This document shows positions 42,030-50,048 of a DNA stretch of 64,000 bases, one piece after another. Numbering within the stretch: the stretch's first letter is position 1; each line of letters begins with the position of its first letter. The DNA lies in the NCBI RefSeq assembly GCF_000426845.1, contig NZ_AUGD01000001.1, forward strand, positions 582,001 to 646,000, in the 5' to 3' direction. Made by a program: the position numbers and the translations under genes. The DNA comes from Bradyrhizobium sp. in8p8. GTDB taxonomy: Bacteria > Pseudomonadota > Alphaproteobacteria > Rhizobiales > Xanthobacteraceae. The notes under the pieces are model-generated. The model was not told where the DNA came from, did not search any database, and worked only from the letters and a program-made list of their open reading frames with translations.

Positions 42030-42758
42030 ATGCATCGCATATTTCAAGACTTCATTGATCATCTTTCGAGCGCTGAAGATCAAGCAGAGCTTTCGGGAGC
42101 CATGGCCGTCACAGCCGCGGCTCTCGACCTGTCTTGCTTTGCGTACCTCGCGCTACCGCAAAAGCTCGATGGGACACCCCGTCTTATGTCGACATACCCA
42201 AAGGAGTGGACTTCACACTACCTAAGGAGCCACTACGAACGGATCGATCCGGTTATCATGCAGGCGCTACGGGACACCGAGCCGTTTCGCTGGGGAATCG
42301 GATCGACCGAACGATATCTTTCGCCGGCACAGAAGCGGTTGCTGGACGAAGCCTCCCAATATGGCATTCGGCTAGGATTCACCGTTCCTATCCATGACGG
42401 ACACGGCCCCGTTGCCGCCGTCACCTTTGCCGGCAACCAACGGGAAGCTCAATTCGAACGCTTCGTCACGTCGAACCCTCGAATGCTTCAGTTGATGGCG
42501 ATGTTCTTCCACTCACACGTTCGCCGCAAACTCGCGAGCGATCTTCGTGTTGATGGAGCAGCTTTGTCCGCCCGCGAGTTCGAATGTCTGGAGTGGGCCG
42601 CCCGCGGCAAGAGCGCTTGGGACATCGGACGCATTCTGGGAATATCGCATCACACTGCTATCTCTTACCTGAACAACGCGAAAGCAAAATTGGGAGTGCG
42701 AACCGTTGTTCAAGCGGCACTACGCGTGGCCGCTGCCAAACGAGAACAGCAAAACTAA
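42030..42758 (+). CDS. traR: LuxR/TraR-type quorum-sensing regulator
   Basis: A 242-residue regulator. The N-terminal acyl-homoserine-lactone domain has all the usual invariant residues: Trp60, Tyr64, Asp73, Pro74, Trp88 and Gly116 (YLRSHYERIDPVIMQ, FRWGIG). The C-terminal GerE helix-turn-helix is LSAREFECLEWAARGKSAWD, then IGRILGISHHTAISYLNNAK. It is followed 81 bases later by its synthase. In rhizobial elements such pairs switch conjugation on at high density, and the trb/tra genes start 2 kb away. I use the name traR for the likely role; the symbol is not proven. Confidence 0.85.
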   Translation: MHRIFQDFIDHLSSAEDQAELSGAMAVTAAALDLSCFAYLALPQKLDGTPRLMSTYPKEWTSHYLRSHYERIDPVIMQALRDTEPFRWGIGSTERYLSPAQKRLLDEASQYGIRLGFTVPIHDGHGPVAAVTFAGNQREAQFERFVTSNPRMLQLMAMFFHSHVRRKLASDLRVDGAALSAREFECLEWAARGKSAWDIGRILGISHHTAISYLNNAKAKLGVRTVVQAALRVAAAKREQQN

Positions 42759-42839
42759 GGCGAACTCCTCCCACAACTAGGGGTGATGCTTCTTAGCGTA
42801 ACTTCGCCTCAAAGAATCATGGCAACCTTGGAGGATGTC

Positions 42840-43469
42840 ATGATTCAGCTCATCACGGAGCCTTGGTACGGCGAATTCTCCCATACGCTCTTTGCAATAC
42901 ACCAACTACGACATCGCGTCTTCAAGGTCCGGATGGACTGGGACGTTCAAATTAGCGGCGACATGGAAGTTGACAAGTTCGACTCGTTGCATCCGGCATA
43001 CCTCGCCCAACTCTCGGACGACGGCCGGGTACAAGGCTGCGTCCGCCTGCTTCCAACCAAGGGACCGACGATGCTCCGCGACACATTTCCCGCGCTTCTG
43101 AATGGTCAGCCGATGCCCATGAGTCCGCAGATATGGGAAAGCAGCCGCTTTGCGATCGACGCTAGACTCGACACACCAAAAGGAGAACACGGAATAGCTT
43201 GTGCCACCTACGAGTTGTTTGCTGGCATGGTGGAATTTGGGCTTTCGCGGCATCTGAGCGATATTGTTACCGTTACCGACGCCCGAATGGAAAGGATCCT
43301 GCGGCGCGCTGGGTGGCCGCTACGTCGAATCGGCGCTCCCTCTAAGATTGGGAACACTCTCGCCGTCGCTGGATATCTGGATATCTCCAGTGCGGCGCTC
43401 GCGAAACTCCGTGGGGCAGGCGGACTTTCCGGGCCAGTGCTCTGGGCGCCTGTATTGCGCGTCGCCTAG
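42840..43469 (+). CDS. traI: LuxI/TraI-type acyl-homoserine-lactone synthase
   Basis: A 209-residue autoinducer synthase. All conserved residues of the family are visible: Arg24 and Phe28 (LRHRVFKVRM), Trp34, Asp45 and Asp48 (DKFDS), Arg69, Glu100 and Arg103 (WESSRFAID). It makes an N-acyl-homoserine lactone from S-adenosylmethionine and an acyl carrier; chain length cannot be read. The start at 42840 is chosen because GGAGG lies six bases upstream; an in-frame ATG at 42783 adds 19 residues not seen in the family. It lies in the same direction as the LuxR gene. Confidence 0.9.
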   Translation: MIQLITEPWYGEFSHTLFAIHQLRHRVFKVRMDWDVQISGDMEVDKFDSLHPAYLAQLSDDGRVQGCVRLLPTKGPTMLRDTFPALLNGQPMPMSPQIWESSRFAIDARLDTPKGEHGIACATYELFAGMVEFGLSRHLSDIVTVTDARMERILRRAGWPLRRIGAPSKIGNTLAVAGYLDISSAALAKLRGAGGLSGPVLWAPVLRVA

Positions 43470-43525
43470 AACGGTCGCACAGCGGACCCCTGGGACGCAG
43501 TTTCGCCTACTGACGGGCTACAGGC

Positions 43526-44485
43526 ATGATGGAAATCAACAACATTGACAACCAGCAGCGCACGACCGGAATGCCCGTCATCGGCCTGCGCCTGCTTCGG
43601 TTTGCAGTCGTTGCCAACGACTGTGGAAGTCTTCGGCAAGCCGCTGAATTACTTTCCATTCCACATTCTGTCGTGAGCCGCTCCATTGGCCAACTCGAGC
43701 GCCTAGTCGGGACCAGCTTGTTTGAGCGGTCGACCGCGGGAGTCCAGCCAACACTTGCTGGTAAAGTAGTCGTGCGGATCGCAAGAATGGTGCTGGAGCA
43801 GGTTGATACACTCGTTGCAACCGGCAGATCAATTGGTCGTGGCGAAACTGGCCACCTTTCGGTCGGCTTCTGCACGTCGATTTCAGCAGGCAATCTGCGG
43901 ACTACCCTCCTCGACTTTAGAACGAGATTTCCTCGGATCGAACTCGCTATAGCCGAACGGCCGCGCACTTTGCTTATGAACGCGCTCCGGAGCGGAACAC
44001 TCGACGTTCTCATCGTTACGAGCGACACGCCATCATCGGACAACAAGACGCTCAGGGTCTGGAGCGAACGCGTCCTCGTTGCATTGCCTGAGGATCACCC
44101 TTTGGCGGCGCGCGACGCGGTTTATTGGACCGATCTTCGCGACGAAACCGTACTACTAAGCCATCACGATTCCAGCCGCGAGTTTGAAGATCTCATCATA
44201 TCGAAATTTGTATCTACGGACGATCGGCCCAAGATCGACCGACACGACGTCAGCCGAAGCATGATCAAGGGTCTCGTCAGTATGAAACTAGGCATTAGCC
44301 TCGTCATGGAGTCCGATATGGGCGCGAGTTTCGCCGGACTGAAATATCGCGAACTACGGGACGGGACAGGATCAAGCCATATCGGCTTTTCTGCACACTG
44401 GTGCGCTGACAACGAGAATCCAGCCCTCAACCGCTTTCTCGAAATGCTGGCGGAGCGCTATTCCTCCCCATCTCTCGGCGATTGA
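43526..44485 (+). CDS. LysR-family transcriptional regulator
   Basis: A 319-residue LysR protein. The winged helix is LRLLRFAVVANDCGSLRQAA, then ELLSIPHSVVSRSIGQLERL and LFERSTAGVQPTLAG. The rest is the LysR ligand-binding domain (GHLSVGFCTSISAG; VLVALPEDHPLAARD). It is 56 bases after the synthase gene in the same direction, so it may be the third gene of the quorum-sensing unit. Its 3' end overlaps the convergent DUF2274 gene by 28 bases. Targets are unknown; the trb operon is the nearest candidate. Confidence 0.88.
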   Translation: MMEINNIDNQQRTTGMPVIGLRLLRFAVVANDCGSLRQAAELLSIPHSVVSRSIGQLERLVGTSLFERSTAGVQPTLAGKVVVRIARMVLEQVDTLVATGRSIGRGETGHLSVGFCTSISAGNLRTTLLDFRTRFPRIELAIAERPRTLLMNALRSGTLDVLIVTSDTPSSDNKTLRVWSERVLVALPEDHPLAARDAVYWTDLRDETVLLSHHDSSREFEDLIISKFVSTDDRPKIDRHDVSRSMIKGLVSMKLGISLVMESDMGASFAGLKYRELRDGTGSSHIGFSAHWCADNENPALNRFLEMLAERYSSPSLGD

Positions 44486-44709
44486 CACGCGCGTCGTAGA
44501 CGGGCGAATCCTCGGTCAGCCGCCATGAACCGCGCCAGCATCGGCGCGATCAATTTTGTTGGATCGGCGCGCTGACCCGTTTCACGCGCGATTGCCTCCG
44601 CGTACGCAGCAAGGTCCCGGTGGACGGATGCAGGCAACTCCGCGGTCACCTTCACCGGCTTGTCGTCTGGGACGGCGGCGATCTTCAGCTTCGTCATTGA
44701 GGTTGTCAT
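44458..44709 (-). CDS. DUF2274 protein, last gene of the trb operon
   Basis: An 83-residue protein covering a full DUF2274 domain: PVKVTAELPASVHRDLAAYA, then EAIARETGQRADPTKLIAPM and LARFMAADRGFARL. The N-terminal half resembles a ribbon-helix-helix fold, so DNA binding is plausible. Its ATG overlaps the trbI stop (ATGA). The family is regularly found just after trbI in this type of conjugation operon. Two truncated copies of its 3' end lie near 10.8 and 11.1 kb, which suggests that this gene end has served as an insertion point for cargo. Confidence 0.8.
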   Translation of the reverse strand: MTTSMTKLKIAAVPDDKPVKVTAELPASVHRDLAAYAEAIARETGQRADPTKLIAPMLARFMAADRGFARLRRACQSPRDGEE

Positions 44710-45917
44710 CCTGTGTAAGGCTCGAGGCGGAGATCCCGGTTGACGATGACACGAACCGGAAAACCCGGGCGGATCGTCAGGGTCGGCTGGATGTTGAGAC
44801 TGCGCCGAACCACCTGTTGTCCGGTTTGATTCAGTGAGTCCGAGGCGCCGTGTCGCAAGGCCTGGATAATTGCGCTGTCGTTGCTGTTGGTGTCCGAGCC
44901 GGCACCCAGTTCGGTCCCGACCGCCAGAAACGTCGATAGGGCCGCAGCCTTGAACAGCTCACCCCAGTGATTGTCGACCTGGTCTTCGAGGCCTGCATAC
45001 CCGGCAGCGTCAACGCCAGGCTGCCGCTCGAGAACGATAGAACGTCCGTTCGGCATGATCAGCCGGGTCCAGACGAGCAGGACGCGGGACTGGCCGAAAG
45101 TGACCTGGCTATCGTAGATGCCGATCAGACGCGCTCCCTGAGGCACAAGCAGAAAGCGGCCGGTCGGGGTATCAAAAACATTTTCGGTTACCTGCGCTGT
45201 AACCTGGCCCGGAAGGTCTGATCGGATCCCGGTGATCAGGGCACCCGGAATGACCGTCCCAGCCTGCACGACATACGGTGAGGCCGGCCTGGTGATGCGG
45301 TCAGGGCTTACCGTGCGACGGTCCACAGAGGCGTTGACGAAGGCAAGCTTCCGGTCCTGACCGTTTTGCACAGATCCATCGTCGCCGGTGCTCGTTGCGT
45401 TCGGTGGCACGACCCGCTCGCTTCCAACAGCCGCAGTCGCGGACGGACGCACTTCTCGTCCATTGGTCGAAGCGAACAGATGACTGATGCGGGCTGCTTC
45501 GGTCTCCTGATCCCGGCGCTGCTGGTCCGGATCAGCGCCGCTCGTCGGCGACTGGCCTTGAGCGGCAAGGATCGGTCGACCGAGGTCACCGGGGAGCGGC
45601 GGACCAAGCTGCGGGATTGGCTGGCGCGGAACGCCAGCATAGTCCTTCGGCAGGGTCGTAATGCCGTCGGCAACATTGTGATGGTCGGTGCTGTAAAGCT
45701 CATCGGCCGCCTGATTTCGAGCACGATTGCTCTGAAGTGACCACAACACTGCTCCGCCGATAACAAGCAGGGCAACCGCGCTCCCGCCAGCCAAGACCTT
45801 CCGCGACAACCGCGTCACGCGCGGATGCTCCGCTCTCAAGCGGAAACTTTCGGACTGCTCCGCTTGTGTCTCCGGCGGAACTGCTTGCTCGTGATCGTTT
45901 TCATTCCGGGTGTTCAT
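44706..45917 (-). CDS. trbI: Conjugal transfer protein TrbI (VirB10-like)
   Basis: A 403-residue protein with a short cytoplasmic N-terminus, one membrane span (VALLVIGGAVLWSL), a Pro/Gln-rich periplasmic linker, and the VirB10 beta-barrel domain (YVVQAGTVIPGALITGIRSD, FLLVPQGARLIGIYDSQV). It spans both membranes and links the ATPases to the outer-membrane core of the mating channel. The start overlaps the trbG stop. Confidence 0.92.
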   Translation of the reverse strand: MNTRNENDHEQAVPPETQAEQSESFRLRAEHPRVTRLSRKVLAGGSAVALLVIGGAVLWSLQSNRARNQAADELYSTDHHNVADGITTLPKDYAGVPRQPIPQLGPPLPGDLGRPILAAQGQSPTSGADPDQQRRDQETEAARISHLFASTNGREVRPSATAAVGSERVVPPNATSTGDDGSVQNGQDRKLAFVNASVDRRTVSPDRITRPASPYVVQAGTVIPGALITGIRSDLPGQVTAQVTENVFDTPTGRFLLVPQGARLIGIYDSQVTFGQSRVLLVWTRLIMPNGRSIVLERQPGVDAAGYAGLEDQVDNHWGELFKAAALSTFLAVGTELGAGSDTNSNDSAIIQALRHGASDSLNQTGQQVVRRSLNIQPTLTIRPGFPVRVIVNRDLRLEPYTG

Positions 45918-46948
45918 GACGACGGTCTCCCGTCGGTCCTGACAATCCTGACCTTCTGCTGGTGCTCACCGCCGAGCCGGAGTTCGGCGGCCGCAAACAG
46001 CCGATCGACGATCAACACATTGCCGTAGGCGCGATAGTTGACGAGTTCTGTCTTGCCGTCTGGGCCGATGACAAAGAGCGGAGGCATTTCGCCCTGCACG
46101 ATGCCGAGCGGGAATTCGACGTAGACCTTGCGGCCATCGTCATATGCGGCTAGCGGCCGCCAGGGAGGACTGTCGCCTTCGATGGAATAGCGGGAGATAC
46201 GCTGCGCTGGGTCCGGAAGAACGGGCTTCAGAGCAGCTGAACGCGACCGTTCGCGTACCGTCTCAGGATAGTACCAAGCAACGGATGGCATGTACGGCCG
46301 CTCGCGAGAGCGGAGCTCAATCAGGTAGGTGCGCCGGTCAGTATTGACCACCAGGTTGGTCTCGATCGAGGCTCGGGTCGGCTTGACCAGGATATGGACG
46401 CGCCGTGTGTCGCCGCTCCCGCTCTCGGTATCGCCCACGACCCAGCGTACGGTATCTCCGGCCGCGATCGGCCCTGATCCCGTCAAAAGTTCTCCTTCCT
46501 CGAGCGCGATATCCGTGATCTGCCCCGGCGCGGCGTAAATCTGATAGAGCGCCCCAGGACTGTAGGCGTAGATTTGCGCTGCGTTGAAATACCCTCGCTT
46601 GCGCGGTTCGACCCGGGCCGCGCTATTTGCTGTCTCAACCCGGCTCACAGGTTCAGCGTCTTCCTTCCCTCCCGACTTGCCGCCGAGAGCCGGCTTCCAG
46701 AGGGGTGGAATGTGAAGCGGTCGCGATCTGTCGTCGAGAGCCACCGGCGTAGCCGGTAACGGAGGCACTTCGGCGTCATAGCTGATCTCCGGAGGAATGT
46801 AGGTCGCGCACCCACCGAGCGCCGAGGAACCAAGCAGGAGAGCAAACAAAACTGCTCGCTTCGCGGTCAAGAACGCGGGCCAAGTGGGACCGATCCCGCA
46901 GTCCGGGGCGGGGCGCTTCGAATAAACGTCAAACGGCGTCTTGGTCAC
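45914..46948 (-). CDS. trbG: Conjugal transfer protein TrbG (VirB9-like)
   Basis: A 344-residue outer-membrane core protein. It has a long N-terminus, a hydrophobic segment (VLFALLLGSSALGGCATYIP) with a lipobox cysteine, and the VirB9 domain (IYAAPGQITDIALEEGE, NLVVNTDRRTYLIELRS, VYVEFPLGIVQGEMPPLFV). A lipoprotein anchor is unusual for VirB9 but common in TrbG. The start overlaps the trbF stop. Confidence 0.9.
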   Translation of the reverse strand: MTKTPFDVYSKRPAPDCGIGPTWPAFLTAKRAVLFALLLGSSALGGCATYIPPEISYDAEVPPLPATPVALDDRSRPLHIPPLWKPALGGKSGGKEDAEPVSRVETANSAARVEPRKRGYFNAAQIYAYSPGALYQIYAAPGQITDIALEEGELLTGSGPIAAGDTVRWVVGDTESGSGDTRRVHILVKPTRASIETNLVVNTDRRTYLIELRSRERPYMPSVAWYYPETVRERSRSAALKPVLPDPAQRISRYSIEGDSPPWRPLAAYDDGRKVYVEFPLGIVQGEMPPLFVIGPDGKTELVNYRAYGNVLIVDRLFAAAELRLGGEHQQKVRIVRTDGRPSS

Positions 46949-47628
46949 TGACTCAACTCCTTTGACCAGTTGATGGCGCGGACGTAAACGCCAAGGGGAT
47001 TCTTGCGCAGGCGTTCGGCATCGCGGGGCATCTCGATCACGATGGTGAGAATTGCGGTCCAGCGTTCGGTCGAGCTCAGCGAACCGTTGTCATAGGTGCG
47101 CTGGGTCCATGCGACCCGAAAGCTTTCCGACGACGCGCGAATGACGCTCGAGACGTCGACGGAGATTTGCGCCTTACCGAGCTTGGCAAAGGGGTCATTG
47201 TTCCGCGCGTAGTCGTTGAGCGCAGCGGCGCCGCGATCGGTCGTAAAATCATAGGCCCGGAGCCAGTTTTGGCGTAGAACGATGCCGTCGGCCGGCAGAC
47301 CTCTGACATCCTCGATAAAGCGCGCCAGATGGTAGGCGATCTGCGCATCAGTCGGTTGATAGTCGAAGTTGGCCGGCGCAACCCTCTGGGCTTGGCCAAG
47401 ATGGTCGACTTCGACCACCCAGGGCGTGATCGACCCATGGCTTGATTGCCAGACCAACCCACCAGCGAGACCGGCTGACAGTATGAGACAACCGAACGCC
47501 ATCAGCCGCCAGTTTTTGGCTTGCACGCGGGCGGATCCAATGCGTTCGTCCCAAACTTGGGCTGCTTTTTGATAAGGCGTGATCGGTTCGGGCATGCGCC
47601 CGTAGTGAACTAATGGTCGTTTGATCAT
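46945..47628 (-). CDS. trbF: Conjugal transfer protein TrbF (VirB8-like)
   Basis: A 227-residue bitopic inner-membrane protein. It has a single span near residue 50 (MAFGCLILSAGLAGGLVW) and a periplasmic VirB8 domain (FIEDVRGLPADGIVLRQNW, YVRAINWSKEL). VirB8 proteins nucleate assembly of the secretion channel. It is the first gene after the 100-base gap that follows trbL. Confidence 0.9.
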   Translation of the reverse strand: MIKRPLVHYGRMPEPITPYQKAAQVWDERIGSARVQAKNWRLMAFGCLILSAGLAGGLVWQSSHGSITPWVVEVDHLGQAQRVAPANFDYQPTDAQIAYHLARFIEDVRGLPADGIVLRQNWLRAYDFTTDRGAAALNDYARNNDPFAKLGKAQISVDVSSVIRASSESFRVAWTQRTYDNGSLSSTERWTAILTIVIEMPRDAERLRKNPLGVYVRAINWSKELSQ

Positions 47629-47728
47629 TGATGATTGCCCCTGAGATCAAGTGATCGGCTTTGAGCCGTGTAGTGTCTGGGTTTGAGGCGCTGCCGCGTG
47701 GCGGGTGGCGAAAGTGCGGTGATGCGTC

Positions 47729-48952
47729 TCAGCGCTCTCCTTCGGACAAATCGACGGAGGAGCCGCTGCCACCATGATCGCCCGAGCGGACGTGACCAGC
47801 AGCCGAGGCACCATGCCGAATAGTCTCGGCGCGCTTCATGCGGCGCGCCCAATCGGGCAGCCCTTCGGCCGAAGCGCTTGCGGCCTGCTCGCCAGCTTGC
47901 TCGCCCCCGAAGGCAGCCGCTGCACGACGCAATGGACTCATGGCAGCCGAGCTGCCCGCCTCAGCGACGCCAGCAAGGCCGCCGCTTCGATAGGCGGCTG
48001 ACGCTCCCCTTATGACAGCGCCACCACCGCGCGCGGCGCCCGCAATCGCGCCGCCAGCGAGACCAACACCGCCGGCGGCAAGACCCGCGCCCGCCGCAAC
48101 AATGCCACCGGCAGCAAGGCCTGTTCCAACCGCGGCACCGGCACCGAGCTGAGGCCCACCCGACACCAGGCCGTTGGCGATTCCAGGACCGAAGATGCCC
48201 AGGCCAAGCAAGGAGAGCGCCGCAAGGACCAGGGTCATCGCGTCTTCTATGGTCGGCTGATTGCCACCAAAGCCAGCGGTGAACTGCGAGAACAAAGTCG
48301 AGCCGATGCCGACGATGGCGGCCAGGACCAAGACCTTGATCCCTGAAGAGATGACGTTGCCCAAGACCCGCTCTGCCGCGAAGGCTGTCTTGCCAAACAA
48401 CCCAAAGGGAATGAGCACGAAGCCGGCCAGCGTCGTGAGTTTGAACTCGATCAGGGTGACGAAGAGTTGGATCGCCAGAATGAAGAAGGCGAGCAGCACC
48501 ACGATCCAGGCAAACAGGAGAACGACGATCTGGACGAAATTCTCGAAGAAACTGATGTAGCCCATCAGATTGGAGATCGAATCGAGCAGCGGTCGGCCAG
48601 CGTCAAGTCCGACTTGAGCGATCTTTCCCGGCCGAAGGAAGTCCGACGCGGAGAGACTTGCGCCTGATGCTTTTAGCCCAAGGCCGGCAAAGCTCTCGAA
48701 AACGATGCGTGCCAGACTGTTCCAATTACCGATTAGATAGGCAAAGACGCCTACAAAGAGCGTCTTCTTGACGAGGCGCGCGACGATGTCTTCGTCCGGC
48801 CCCCAACTCCAGAACAACGCAGCAAGCGTGATGTCGATCGCGGCAAGGGTCGTTGCGAGATAGCCGACGTCGCTACCGAGCAGGCCGAAGCCGTTGTCGA
48901 TATATCGCGTGAACGTTTCCAGGAATTGGTCGATAATCCCCGTACCCGTCAT
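47729..48952 (-). CDS. trbL: Conjugal transfer protein TrbL (VirB6-like)
   Basis: A 407-residue polytopic inner-membrane protein. At least five spans are seen, e.g. IVVLLFAWIVVLLAFFILAI and LVLAALSLLGLGIFGPGIAN, followed by a long Gly/Ala-rich tail (GAAVGTGLAAGGIVAAGAGL) and a polar C-terminus. This is the usual TrbL plan. It forms part of the inner-membrane translocation pore. The start overlaps the end of the preceding small gene by four bases. Confidence 0.9.
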   Translation of the reverse strand: MTGTGIIDQFLETFTRYIDNGFGLLGSDVGYLATTLAAIDITLAALFWSWGPDEDIVARLVKKTLFVGVFAYLIGNWNSLARIVFESFAGLGLKASGASLSASDFLRPGKIAQVGLDAGRPLLDSISNLMGYISFFENFVQIVVLLFAWIVVLLAFFILAIQLFVTLIEFKLTTLAGFVLIPFGLFGKTAFAAERVLGNVISSGIKVLVLAAIVGIGSTLFSQFTAGFGGNQPTIEDAMTLVLAALSLLGLGIFGPGIANGLVSGGPQLGAGAAVGTGLAAGGIVAAGAGLAAGGVGLAGGAIAGAARGGGAVIRGASAAYRSGGLAGVAEAGSSAAMSPLRRAAAAFGGEQAGEQAASASAEGLPDWARRMKRAETIRHGASAAGHVRSGDHGGSGSSVDLSEGER

Positions 48953-49320
48953 GGCTTGCTCGCCTCAGGTGTCGCCGGTAGCAGATATCCCTGCGGGATC
49001 CGGCTCTGATCCTTTGGGGCCGGCGCCAACGCAGCGGCGGGTTCTTCTTGGCCACGAACCGCGGCACCAGATTTCTTGGCCAAGAAGCGTCGCCGGTTTT
49101 CGGCCCAGACCTGCCTGCAATGCTGATAACCTGCCGTTTCCTCCGCAGTGACGCTGCGGCAGCGTGCGAGGTCAGAGCTGGTTGCATCTGTCGTCTGCGC
49201 GGCCTTCGGCAGCGCGGGCTGCTCGTCACCACCGCGAAGCTGAATCGTGCAGGCAGTGACGACCAACACGCCGATTGTCGTAAGCAGCGACAACGCCTTG
49301 AATGCCCTTATGTCCGTCAT
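48949..49320 (-). CDS. TrbK-like entry-exclusion lipoprotein
   Basis: A 123-residue protein with a lipoprotein signal (LLTTIGVLVVTAC) and a polar mature part containing ARCRSVTAEETAGYQHCRQVW, where two cysteines fit the alternative TrbK family (TrbK-alt). It lies between trbJ and trbL, the standard place for trbK. TrbK blocks entry of a second copy of the element into the cell. The start overlaps the trbJ stop by one base. Confidence 0.75.
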   Translation of the reverse strand: MTDIRAFKALSLLTTIGVLVVTACTIQLRGGDEQPALPKAAQTTDATSSDLARCRSVTAEETAGYQHCRQVWAENRRRFLAKKSGAAVRGQEEPAAALAPAPKDQSRIPQGYLLPATPEASKP

Positions 49321-50048
49321 CAGTGGAACATCTGTACGTTGGATGACTGATAGCCCTGTCCCGGAGTCAGGAACCGACGAAGCTGTTCTCGTCCCTGATC
49401 CTGGGCCGAGGCGCGCTGAGCCGCTTCAAGGCTCTGCGCCCGACCTTGCGCCGTCACGACGGCGGTGAGGTCGGCGAGCTGCTGCGCGTTCAGCGCGAGA
49501 ATCTGATTGCCAGCCTGCGTTGCCTGCAGCGCGCCGCTGGCACCCTGGCTTGACGTTACGAGCGCGGATGTCTGGATGCGATTGGTGTCGAGGTTGCCAA
49601 CAATGCCCGCCTGGACGCGAAGCGCGTCTTGCGTTGCGGCATAGGAATTCTGCCAACGTGACTGAGCGTTGGAGATCAGCAACTGGTTCGATTGGCTGCT
49701 GGTCGCTGGCGCGTAACTTGTCGAGAAGGCATGATCAATCTGCTGAACGTCGTAGGCGATCCGCTGGGCCTGGGCCAGCAATTGCTGGGTCCGCTGGATC
49801 GATGATTGCAGTTGCTGCAGCGATGAATACGGCAGGCTTGCCAAATTCCTTGCCTGATTGATCAGCATCTGTGCCTCGTTCTGCAACGAGGTGATCTGAT
49901 TATTAACCTGCTGGAGCTCCCGCGCGGCCGTCAGGACATTCTGGACGTAGTTGGTGGGGTCAAAGACGATCAGCGCCCGTGCAGGCACCGTGACGCCAAG
50001 CAGCAGCGCGAAGGCGGCCGTGGTCGCCAATAGGCCAAGAGGTCTCAT
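49320..50048 (-). CDS. trbJ: Conjugal transfer protein TrbJ (VirB5-like)
   Basis: A 242-residue exported protein with a signal peptide (LGVTVPARA, cleavage near residue 25) and a long helical body rich in Gln and Asn (ELQQVNNQITSLQNEAQMLI; LQQLQSSIQRTQQLLAQAQR), typical of VirB5-type pilus-tip or assembly proteins. The C-terminus contains LRRFLTPGQGYQSSNVQMFH. The start overlaps the trbE stop. Confidence 0.88.
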   Translation of the reverse strand: MRPLGLLATTAAFALLLGVTVPARALIVFDPTNYVQNVLTAARELQQVNNQITSLQNEAQMLINQARNLASLPYSSLQQLQSSIQRTQQLLAQAQRIAYDVQQIDHAFSTSYAPATSSQSNQLLISNAQSRWQNSYAATQDALRVQAGIVGNLDTNRIQTSALVTSSQGASGALQATQAGNQILALNAQQLADLTAVVTAQGRAQSLEAAQRASAQDQGREQLRRFLTPGQGYQSSNVQMFH

